Shown: one piece after another, positions 44,904 through 52,641 of the stretch
Layout: every line of letters starts with the position of its first letter
Position numbering within the stretch: position 1 is the first letter of the stretch
NCBI RefSeq assembly: GCF_014207355.1
Contig: NZ_JACHEF010000002.1
Span: 434,001 to 498,000 of the forward strand
Source: Mesorhizobium sangaii
GTDB taxonomy: Bacteria; Pseudomonadota; Alphaproteobacteria; Rhizobiales; Rhizobiaceae
Length of the DNA: 64,000 nucleotides
Direction: 5' to 3'
Notes under the pieces: model-generated
Database searches by the model: none
Seen by the model: only the letters and a program-made list of their open reading frames with translations
What the model was told of the DNA's origin: nothing
Position numbers and translations under genes: made by a program

Positions 44904-46232
44904 TTACTGGAGCTTGCGCCGGTCGCCAGCCGACAGGCGGGCGGCATCGCGATGAAGCAGCATGACCTGCTCGGCGTCCGATATCCGGTCGTGAACCGGC
45001 TCCATCGCACTGTCTTCATCGACCGCGAGAACGCCCGACAGATCGGGTGAAAGCACCGTCAGCTTCTTGATGCCCGCCAGTTCCTCGTTACCGAGCGTCA
45101 GCCAGCTGCTGGTGCCGCAATAGCTGGCGAATTCTTTGCTGGCGAGAACGCTGTGCGGATATTTCTTGGTCAGGGTCTGGAGGCGCTGGACCTCGTTTAC
45201 AGCCGAGCCGAAGACAGAGAATGTCAGCCGGTCGGTAAGCCCGACATTACCGAACATCACATTGCCGACATGCAGGCCGATACCAAAGCCTATGTCGCTC
45301 AACCCTTGCTGCTTCCTGCGCAGATTGAGATCCATCATGCGCGCGCTGGCCTTGTGCGCCGCCGCAAGAGCAGCCTGGCAGGCGATCTCAGACTGCGAGC
45401 GGTGCCTTTCGCAAGGGTAGACGGCAATGAAGCCGTCGCCGATGAAACTCATGATCTGCCCGCCTTTGCGATTGAAAGGTGCGGCAACGGCGTCGAAAAA
45501 CTGGTTCAGCGTATCGATGTAGATTTCGCGGCCGGAGGTTTCGGCAAGCCTTGACGACCCGCGCATATCGGCCATGACCAGTGCGGCCCGGATTGTATCG
45601 CCCTCGCCGCGCTTGATCTGGCCGTCCAGCACGCGCCTGCCGGCGTCGCCGCCGAGATAAGTGGTCATCATGTTGTCGGCGAGCTTGGTGAGCACCGCCA
45701 TCTTGGTTGCGATAGCAAGATGGTTCTGGATGCGCAGCAGCGCCGCAATCATGCTGTCGCTGAAGCCTGCAGCGCTGTCGGTGGACCAGGACCCCATCAT
45801 GCCCTGCGTGGTGTTGCCGCTGAAGGGATGGACGAAAGCCATGTAATCGGTGACGCCCATAAGCCTGAGTTCATCGAAAACAGGAAACTCCGACGGCACC
45901 GACGGGTCGAACCGGCGCCGCAGATGGTCGAGCTTGTTGCTGAGCAGATGGTAATATGGGCTGGTCACGAACCTGTCTGACGGCACGCCACCCTCGTTGC
46001 GGAAGCCTTCTACTTCGAGGCCCTGGCCGCGAAACCAGGTGAAGCCAAGCGCGTCATAAAGCGGATGAAGCATCGAAAAGCTCAAATGCACCCGCTTCAG
46101 TGGCAGGCCGGCGGCAGCCAGCCGCTCACAAAAGCCTTTTACCAATGTTTCCAGATCGTTGCCCTCGAGCGCCGATTGGGTCAGCCAATCGGCAACCTTA
46201 TCCACGAGAATGGTGGAAATTTCTGTGCTCAT
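44904..46232 (-). CDS. Class III cyclase-domain protein with altered substrate residue
   Basis: A 442-residue soluble protein. The N-terminal half, with SFSMLHPLYDALGFTWFRG, matches a domain often found before cyclases in rhizobia. The C-terminal cyclase region has ALVMADMRGSSRLAETSGRE with the first metal aspartate, QIMSFIGDGFIAVYP with the second, and SVFGSAVNEVQRLQTL with the asparagine and arginine. At the place where adenylate cyclases have a lysine (V-x-K-x-x-G-D) this protein has serine. So it may use another nucleotide or be regulatory. The ATG at 46232 follows GGAGA. Confidence 0.87.
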   Translation of the reverse strand: MSTEISTILVDKVADWLTQSALEGNDLETLVKGFCERLAAAGLPLKRVHLSFSMLHPLYDALGFTWFRGQGLEVEGFRNEGGVPSDRFVTSPYYHLLSNKLDHLRRRFDPSVPSEFPVFDELRLMGVTDYMAFVHPFSGNTTQGMMGSWSTDSAAGFSDSMIAALLRIQNHLAIATKMAVLTKLADNMMTTYLGGDAGRRVLDGQIKRGEGDTIRAALVMADMRGSSRLAETSGREIYIDTLNQFFDAVAAPFNRKGGQIMSFIGDGFIAVYPCERHRSQSEIACQAALAAAHKASARMMDLNLRRKQQGLSDIGFGIGLHVGNVMFGNVGLTDRLTFSVFGSAVNEVQRLQTLTKKYPHSVLASKEFASYCGTSSWLTLGNEELAGIKKLTVLSPDLSGVLAVDEDSAMEPVHDRISDAEQVMLLHRDAARLSAGDRRKLQ

Positions 46233-46493
46233 GCTGTCTCCAAACCCGTCCAAGATGGGCCACTCCTTTGATCCGCCACAACACAGTCCGCCGACGATCC
46301 AAGGATAAGACCCTCGAAGTTAATGAAGCCGGCTTCGGCGGCAAAGGCCGGCGAAGAATGTCCCGATGACTGTCCTTGCAGGCAAGGAGCGGGCGTAACT
46401 GCATCTAAATCCTGGGCCATCATGTGGCGAGGCTGCCGGCGGAGTGCAACCACGATCCTGACATAGGTCAAGAAATTCGCCGACCAGACGCCG

Positions 46494-47837
46494 TCAGGCC
46501 TTCACCACCGTCTCTCGGGCTAGCCCGAGGCGGCCAAAAACATTGCGTGTGTCGACGATAAGCAGAGCGTGATCGGCGATCGCCTGATAGTCGATCGCAT
46601 CGTGGTCGGTTGCAACCACGACAGCATCGAAATCCTTCAAGGCCGCCTCGGTCAATTCGACCGAGCGACGCCCCTTGATCGCCATATGCTCGCGTGTGCT
46701 GGGAATCTCGGCAACATGCGGATCGTGGAATTCCGCCTTGCCGCCCCATTCCTCGATGAGTTCAATGAGCCGCAATGACGGGCTTTCGCGGATGTCGGGC
46801 ACATTCTTCTTGTAGGCGAGCCCGATGATGAGAATGCGCGAACGGCTGAGCGCCTTGCCGCAACGCCGGTCCAGCGCCTTCGCCAGTTCATCGACCACAT
46901 GACGCGGCATGGCCGTGTTGATCTCCGCCGCCAGCTCGATGAAGCGGGTCGGCAGTTCGTATTCGCGCGCCTTCCACGTCAGGTAGAAGGGATCGATCGG
47001 AACGCAGTGCCCGCCAAGTCCGGGGCCAGGATAGAAAGGCATGTAGCCGAAGGGCTTGCTCTTTGCCGCCTCGATCACCTCCCAGATATCGATGCCCATC
47101 GCACCGAACACGACCTTCAACTCGTTGACGAGGGCTATGTTGACCGAGCGGAAGATGTTTTCCGTCAGCTTGACCGCCTCGGCGGTCGCCGTGGTTGAAA
47201 CCGGAACGACGGTCTTGACCACGCTCTGGTAGAAAGCCTGCACGAGCGTCGCCGCTTCAACGCCGTCGCCTGCCACGACCTTGGGGATCGTCGCGACTTC
47301 AAAGCTGCGGTTGCCGGGATCCTCGCGTTCGGGCGAGAAGCCGAGAAAGAAGTCTGTCTTCGACTGCAAGCCGGTTTCTTGCAGTATGGGCTTGATCACG
47401 TCGTCGGTGGTGCCGGGATAGGTGGTCGATTCCAGCACGATCAGCTGGCCGAGACGCAGATGCTTGGCGATGGCGGCTGCCGTGTCCCTGACAAAGGAGA
47501 GGTCCGGCTCGCGATGTTTCGTCAGCGGTGTCGGAACGCAGATGATGATGACATCGCAGACGGCCAGTTCGGCAAAATCCGCAGTGGCCCGGAACCGTCC
47601 ACTCGCCACCTGGCCGGCAAGGGCTGTCGACGTCACCGCCTCGATGTAGGATTGGCCGTTGTTCAGGCTCTCGACCTTCCGAGCTTCGATGTCGAAGCCG
47701 GAAACCGGGAAGCCGGCGCGTGCGATCGCAACCGCCAGCGGCAAACCGACATAGCCCAGTCCGATCACGCCGACTTGCGCGGTGCGCGTCGAGATACGGC
47801 TCAGAAGACGGTCATATGTCGATTGTGAGGCGTCCAA
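46494..47837 (-). CDS. UDP-sugar (probably UDP-GlcNAc-type) dehydrogenase
   Basis: A 447-residue enzyme that would oxidise the C6 hydroxyl of a UDP-hexose to the uronic acid with two NAD. The Rossmann motif is VGVIGLGYVGLPLAVAIARA, then CVPTPLTKHREPDLSFV, LESTTYPGTTDD, and the catalytic cysteine in GPGLGGHCVPIDPFYLTWKA. The spacing and LTKHREPD segment fit the WbpA/TviB subgroup that acts on N-acetylated sugars rather than plain glucose. It stands at the left of the glycan genes, but no transferase is directly adjacent. The product likely feeds surface polysaccharide synthesis. Confidence 0.9.
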   Translation of the reverse strand: MDASQSTYDRLLSRISTRTAQVGVIGLGYVGLPLAVAIARAGFPVSGFDIEARKVESLNNGQSYIEAVTSTALAGQVASGRFRATADFAELAVCDVIIICVPTPLTKHREPDLSFVRDTAAAIAKHLRLGQLIVLESTTYPGTTDDVIKPILQETGLQSKTDFFLGFSPEREDPGNRSFEVATIPKVVAGDGVEAATLVQAFYQSVVKTVVPVSTTATAEAVKLTENIFRSVNIALVNELKVVFGAMGIDIWEVIEAAKSKPFGYMPFYPGPGLGGHCVPIDPFYLTWKAREYELPTRFIELAAEINTAMPRHVVDELAKALDRRCGKALSRSRILIIGLAYKKNVPDIRESPSLRLIELIEEWGGKAEFHDPHVAEIPSTREHMAIKGRRSVELTEAALKDFDAVVVATDHDAIDYQAIADHALLIVDTRNVFGRLGLARETVVKA

Positions 47838-47922
47838 GAATCTGCTTTCCCGTCAATTCGGACAGGCTGTCCGCTCCCATGGCCGAGGCATATTGCGGAA
47901 AAACGATTTCCGCAAGCCGTCA

Positions 47923-49101
47923 TCAGGCCGGAGACTTCGCCTTCAGGTTTGAGGCGGCCATCGCATAGCCGCCGGCGGCGCCATCGATGAAATGAAGGTG
48001 ATCGCGCTGCAGCGGCGAGGCGACGAGGCATGTCATCAAGGCCGATTTCTGGCGGTGCAGGCCATAGTTGCAGATGCCCGCCTCTTCCGCCTGTTTCAGC
48101 CGGTTCTCGATCCGTTGCAACACATCCGCGTCAACGTCGATGGTCATCTTCAAGCCGTCGTCGAACTTCCGGAAATCCGAATTGCTGGCCACTTCGCGTT
48201 TGTAGACCTTCGGATCGAAACGGCCGATCGTCCAGCCAAATCGATCGGTGACAGCCGTAAGCGTCATCAGGAACACTATCCATAGCTTCGACAGCCACCG
48301 CCATCCTGCCGGCGTCGTGGCCCGCGCCTCGATATCGAGGCCGGCGGGCAGCAAACTGTAGCCCGGCCCGTTCACCGGCACCGGGTGGCCATCGCGTTCC
48401 TGCCTGCCGGCAAGGGCGATGATGTCGGAAGCCAGGAACTGAAAACCGCGCAAGTCGCGCGACGGCCCCGGTATGGCTATGATCGAGACGATTTCGCCAT
48501 GCCGCGCTTCGATCGGGTTCCAGCGGCAGGAGAGGCCGGTCAGGTCCGGCCGCGTGCCGGCCGGCGCAGGATCGATGCGGTAGCGTCCGGCTTTCATCTC
48601 GGCTTCGGCCCAACTGCCGCCACCGCCGGCGAACATGGCATAGAAGACCGCTTCGGAGGCCTGGAACCGCGCCACGCGAACGTCGAAGCCGTGCGCTCTT
48701 ACATCCTTTATCGGCACGATCGCGGCACGCAAGGTCAGGTCCAGTTCGTCCGCCACCCATCTCTGAACAGCCGCCAGCGCGTTGCGGGTGATCTCCAGCG
48801 CCGAGCCGGGAAACGCCACGAGCGCGCCATCGCCGCCGAAGACAAAGGGAAGGTCTTGCCGGCCCAGCGCATTGAGCAGCGCCGAGATGACGCTGGCGCC
48901 GGCCATATTGACGGTTTTATAGCGCCCGGCCGCGATCGCCTTGGTCGAGCCGACGATGTCGGCGGTTGCCAGCGCCCAGCCATCGGGCAGAGGTCGATAG
49001 TTGTCGATATCGGCAACGCTTTCGAACTTTGCGAAGACGGGCAAGGAAGCGACAAACGGGTCGGGCGCGGCAGCTGTTTCCATGACCATCAGATAGCACA
49101 T
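47923..49101 (-). CDS. DUF3095 protein, cyclase-like
   Basis: A 392-residue protein of DUF3095. Its N-terminal third has GWALATADIVGSTKAIAAGR and PFVFGGDGALVAFPG, which resemble the two metal-binding segments of class III cyclases (A-D-x-x-G-S-T and G-D-G-A-L). The arginine and asparagine of active cyclases are not seen at the expected place. A hydrophobic stretch is at LSKLWIVFLMTLTAV. The C-terminus contains CNYGLHRQKSALMTCLV. The start at 49101 is uncertain; METAAAP at 49083 is an alternative. It is divergent from a glycosyltransferase gene across 73 bp. Function is unknown. Confidence 0.78.
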   Translation of the reverse strand: MCYLMVMETAAAPDPFVASLPVFAKFESVADIDNYRPLPDGWALATADIVGSTKAIAAGRYKTVNMAGASVISALLNALGRQDLPFVFGGDGALVAFPGSALEITRNALAAVQRWVADELDLTLRAAIVPIKDVRAHGFDVRVARFQASEAVFYAMFAGGGGSWAEAEMKAGRYRIDPAPAGTRPDLTGLSCRWNPIEARHGEIVSIIAIPGPSRDLRGFQFLASDIIALAGRQERDGHPVPVNGPGYSLLPAGLDIEARATTPAGWRWLSKLWIVFLMTLTAVTDRFGWTIGRFDPKVYKREVASNSDFRKFDDGLKMTIDVDADVLQRIENRLKQAEEAGICNYGLHRQKSALMTCLVASPLQRDHLHFIDGAAGGYAMAASNLKAKSPA

Positions 49102-49174
49102 TCCACTGCTTTACGGTGAAGTCGATATGCTACGAAATTGACTTGCGCAGGCTTTCCGATGATAGGGTCGCGCG

Positions 49175-50263
49175 ATGCGAATTGCCTTCTACGCGCCGCT
49201 GAAATCGCCCAATCATCCCGTTGCCTCCGGCGACCGCCAGATGGCACGGATGCTGGTCAAGGCGCTGGAGCATGGCGGGCACAGCGTCGAACTGGCATCC
49301 GAATTACGCTTCTATCTACGCGAGCCGGAGCCGAAAAGTTTCGATGCGCTCAAGATCGAAGCCCGCCAGGAAGCCGCGGGGTTGACCAAGCTTTGGGATC
49401 GTGACGGCAAGCCCGATCTCTGGTTCTCCTATCATCCCTATTACAAGGCGCCCGACCTGATCGGGCCCGGGCTGGCGTCGGCCTTTGCCGTCCCCTATGT
49501 GACGGCGGAAGCCTCCTATTCGAGGCGGCGCAACGCCGGTTTGTGGGCCGACACGCAAGCGTTGGTGGCGCGAGCCGTCGAACAGGCAGCGCTGAACATC
49601 TGTTTCACGCAAAGGGATCGCCAGGGACTGGCAGATGCGGTTCCCGACGCCGCTCTCGGTATGCTTTCGCCCTTCATCGACACATCGGCATTCCGGGAAA
49701 TGCCGGCACGCGGTTATCCGACGCGCCTCGTTACCGTCGCCATGATGCGCCCGGGCGACAAAGTCGAAAGCTATCGCATGCTAGCGCAAGCGCTCGGTTC
49801 GATCGGCCACCTGCCCTGGACCATGTCGGTCGTCGGGGACGGGCCTGCCCGCGACGAGGTCAAAGCGCAATTCGCCGGCTTGCCCGCCGACCGTATCGAA
49901 TGGCTTGGCGCGATCGAGCCGGCCGCCGTGCCGGATGTCCTCTACAGGGGGGGAATCTACGTCTGGCCGGGCTACGGCGAGGCCTATGGCGTTGCCTATC
50001 TTGAAGCACAGGCCGCCGGCCTTCCGGTGGTGGCTCAGCACATCGCCGGCGTGCCGGAGGTGGTGCGGGATGGCCAGACCGGGTTTCTCACCCCGCCGGG
50101 CGATGTGGCGGCGTTCGCTTCCGCCATTGAAAGGCTTCTGGCCCGCAACGACGAAAGAACCATCATGGCCGCAGAAGCCAGACGTTTCATCCTCGAAGAA
50201 CGCTCCCTCGGTGCTGCAGCGGTGCGTCTGGGCGAACTTCTTTCGAAGATCCCCGTTTCATGA
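49175..50263 (+). CDS. GT4-type glycosyltransferase
   Basis: A 362-residue GT-B fold transferase. N-terminal MRIAFYAPLKSPNHPVASGD holds the glycine-rich start, and the C-terminal donor site has GYGEAYGVAYLEAQAAGLP, the E-x7-E-like motif of family GT4, plus VPEVVRDGQTGFLTPPGD. The donor and acceptor sugars cannot be inferred. Its stop overlaps the start of the polysaccharide deacetylase gene (ATGA), so the two are coupled. Confidence 0.9.
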   Translation: MRIAFYAPLKSPNHPVASGDRQMARMLVKALEHGGHSVELASELRFYLREPEPKSFDALKIEARQEAAGLTKLWDRDGKPDLWFSYHPYYKAPDLIGPGLASAFAVPYVTAEASYSRRRNAGLWADTQALVARAVEQAALNICFTQRDRQGLADAVPDAALGMLSPFIDTSAFREMPARGYPTRLVTVAMMRPGDKVESYRMLAQALGSIGHLPWTMSVVGDGPARDEVKAQFAGLPADRIEWLGAIEPAAVPDVLYRGGIYVWPGYGEAYGVAYLEAQAAGLPVVAQHIAGVPEVVRDGQTGFLTPPGDVAAFASAIERLLARNDERTIMAAEARRFILEERSLGAAAVRLGELLSKIPVS

Positions 50264-51024
50264 CATCCGATCGGATCTGGCAGCCCTTGGTGGAAGAACT
50301 GGCGCGCTGGCAACGGGCAGGCCGCAAGGCAGAGTTCTGGCTGCGCGACGATGACACCGTGGAGCCGACGCCTGCGCTTGATCGGCTGCTCGCCCTCACT
50401 GGTGAATTCGCGATTCCGGTCACTCTGGCCGTCATTCCGGCCATGACGGGTCGGAAGCTTGCCGTCCGGCTCGACGAGGCACCGCATGCCACGGTCGCCA
50501 TCCATGGCTGGGCGCACCGAAATCATGCGCCCGAGGACCAGAAGAAGCAGGAGCTCGGCGCGTATCGGCCACGCGAGGCGGTGCTGGGTGATCTGGCTCG
50601 CGGACTGTCGCACGTAACTGGCCTGCACGGCGCCCGTGCCGTCCCGATGCTGGTGCCACCCTGGAACAGGATCGACGCCGGCTTGGTATCCGACCTTGGA
50701 TCGATAGGATTTGTGGCATTGTCGGTCTATGGGCCGCCGAAGCCGGCCTCCCTGGCGGTCATCAACAGCAATGTCGACGTCATGGATTGGCATGGCACGC
50801 GCGGCTGCCGCGATCATGGGCTGTTGGTTCAGGAGATCGTCGCGCAATTGCAGCATGCATTCGAGGGCGGCGAACCGGTTGGCCTGCTCACCCACCATCT
50901 CGTCCATGATGAATCGGCCTGGCTTTTCCTCGAACGGCTGTTCACGCTCACCGCACGGACAGAAGCCTGCGCATGGCTTGCGATCAGGACATTGATCGGG
51001 CGCAGCGCCGGTAGAGGAAAATAG
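50260..51024 (+). CDS. Polysaccharide deacetylase-like protein
   Basis: A 254-residue NodB-fold protein. The start region EFWLRDDDTVEPTPALDRLL has the D-D-x motif region, and VAIHGWAHRNHAPEDQ has the metal-binding H-x3-H. Further on, ARAVPMLVPPWNRIDAGLVS fits the substrate-pocket strand. It probably removes acetyl groups from a sugar polymer in the cytoplasm or at the membrane; no signal peptide is seen, which is odd for a polymer deacetylase. It is translationally coupled to the glycosyltransferase upstream. It converges on the MBL gene with one base between stops. Confidence 0.82.
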   Translation: MTSDRIWQPLVEELARWQRAGRKAEFWLRDDDTVEPTPALDRLLALTGEFAIPVTLAVIPAMTGRKLAVRLDEAPHATVAIHGWAHRNHAPEDQKKQELGAYRPREAVLGDLARGLSHVTGLHGARAVPMLVPPWNRIDAGLVSDLGSIGFVALSVYGPPKPASLAVINSNVDVMDWHGTRGCRDHGLLVQEIVAQLQHAFEGGEPVGLLTHHLVHDESAWLFLERLFTLTARTEACAWLAIRTLIGRSAGRGK

Positions 51025-51025
51025 C

Positions 51026-51880
51026 TCAGCGCTTCTTGTGCAATGAGACCGGGAATTTGAGCGTCTGGCCATCCCGCGCGGCAAAGGCGCCGGCAAAGCT
51101 TTTTTTGGCCAGCTTCTCGATCTCGTCCAGTTGCTCATCGGTGCGTGTCGGATCGTGGTGAAACAGCGCAAGCCCCCGCGCACCGGCCGCCTCACAGAGC
51201 TTGACGCCCTGTTGCCATGTCGAGTGCCCGTGACCGCGGCGGCGTTCCATTTCCTCCTCGGTGTAGGTGCAATCGTAAACGACGAGGTCGGCATCTGCGA
51301 TCAGGCCGAGCACCGCCTGATCGAGTTTGTCCGGTTCGTGCTCGGTGTCGGTGATCACCGCCACGACGCGGCCGCCCCATTCGACCCGGTAGCCTATGCA
51401 GCCGCCCGGATGGACAAGGCTGGCGGTTCGGACCACCACCCCTTCGCGCGGCCGAAGCACGTCTCCGGACACGAAATCGTGGTAGTCGAGGCTTGCCTTG
51501 CAGATATCCAGTCTCACCGGAAACCACGGCGGCTGTATGAACTCATCGACCATCTGCCTGGTCGTCATGCGTCCAGCAAGATGCCCGGACCAGAGCGCGA
51601 GCTTGACGCTCCGGTCATAGATCGGCGCAAACACCGGCAGCCCGATGATATGATCGTAATGACAATGGGTGAAAAACAGGTCGAAATCGGTCACGCCCGA
51701 CGCCCGAAGCGCCCCGCCGGCTGGCCGCAGGCCAGAGCCCGCGTCGAACAGGAGCGTATGCTTGCCGCATCGCATCTCGATGCAGATCGTGTTGCCGCCA
51801 TAGCGGGAGAATTCTGGCCCGGATACCGAAATGCTGCCGCGTACCCCCCAAAACCTGACCAGGAAAACATCGTCGTCCAT
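51026..51880 (-). CDS. MBL-fold metallo-hydrolase
   Basis: A 284-residue metallo-beta-lactamase-fold protein of the group that starts FLVRFWGVRGSISV. The metal site THCHYDHIIGLP matches H-x-H-x-D-H; later VITDTEHEPDKLDQAV and LFHHDPTRTDEQLDEIEKLA supply further ligands. Members of this wide family cleave cyclic nucleotides, phosphonates or nucleic acids, so a phosphodiesterase role is possible given the neighbouring cyclic-nucleotide-binding gene, but that is inference. The ATG at 51880 follows AAGGAC. It is last in the run ABC, CNBD, MBL on the minus strand. Confidence 0.85.
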   Translation of the reverse strand: MDDDVFLVRFWGVRGSISVSGPEFSRYGGNTICIEMRCGKHTLLFDAGSGLRPAGGALRASGVTDFDLFFTHCHYDHIIGLPVFAPIYDRSVKLALWSGHLAGRMTTRQMVDEFIQPPWFPVRLDICKASLDYHDFVSGDVLRPREGVVVRTASLVHPGGCIGYRVEWGGRVVAVITDTEHEPDKLDQAVLGLIADADLVVYDCTYTEEEMERRRGHGHSTWQQGVKLCEAAGARGLALFHHDPTRTDEQLDEIEKLAKKSFAGAFAARDGQTLKFPVSLHKKR

Positions 51881-52009
51881 GCTAGTCCTTCGCAGTACCG
51901 TCACTCATCGTAGCCAAACAACGGCTGCTAGGCGAGACAGGTTTTCTTCGGGTGGCCTTCTCAGGGGCCAGTGCCGTCACGACGGCGAGGATCGAGCGCA
52001 CGTCATTCG

Positions 52010-52459
52010 TTATTTGGCGCTTCGTGCGTCGATCAGATCCGCGGTCGTATGGCTTAGGCGATCGGCAAGAACCCGCAATATCTCGATGGTCATTTCCGGG
52101 TACTCCCGCATAAGCCTCAGGAAATGATCCTTGCGGATTCTCAAGGCTTCGACCGGACTGGCCGCTCTGACGGTGGCTGTGCGGGAGCTGTTGCACAATA
52201 TGGCGATCTCGCCAACGATCGAATTTGGCACCATTTCGGCAATTTTTATCGGTCCGCTGTCGGAATCGACCAGAATATCCGCGCTGCCTGAAAGGATGAC
52301 ATAGGCGGCGTCTCCTTCGTCGCCCTGACGGAAAAGAATCTGGCCGGCGCTGTAGCTCACCCGGTCGGATGTGAACGCAAGCAGCTTGAGCTTTGTCGAC
52401 TCGATGCCGGAAAACAAGGGAATGCGTTGCAGCATTCCAACTTCATCCTTGAGCAGCAT
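52010..52459 (-). CDS. Cyclic-nucleotide-binding domain protein
   Basis: A 149-residue stand-alone Crp-like sensor domain without a DNA-binding domain. The fold runs from MLQRIPLFSGIESTKLKLLA through QILFRQGDEGDAAYVILSGS. The phosphate-binding cassette is NSIVGEIAILCNSSRTATVR, with the glutamate and arginine that hold cAMP or cGMP, so nucleotide binding is likely. With no output domain it may act on a partner protein. It lies between the MBL gene (129 bp downstream) and the exporter gene (182 bp upstream), all on the minus strand. Confidence 0.92.
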   Translation of the reverse strand: MLLKDEVGMLQRIPLFSGIESTKLKLLAFTSDRVSYSAGQILFRQGDEGDAAYVILSGSADILVDSDSGPIKIAEMVPNSIVGEIAILCNSSRTATVRAASPVEALRIRKDHFLRLMREYPEMTIEILRVLADRLSHTTADLIDARSAK

Positions 52460-52641
52460 TGTCGCAAACCTCCCAAAATTCGCGTTTGCCAGACTAGAGC
52501 AACGGGCGCCCGGATGGAATCAATTCTGTTTCCGGGATGGCGAGGCGAACCACGCGGTGGCGAGCCCTATGTCGTGCGATCGGGCGATGTCGCCTGACAA
52601 ATTCCCACCGGCAGAACGATTCCATCTGAATGTCCGTCCCT

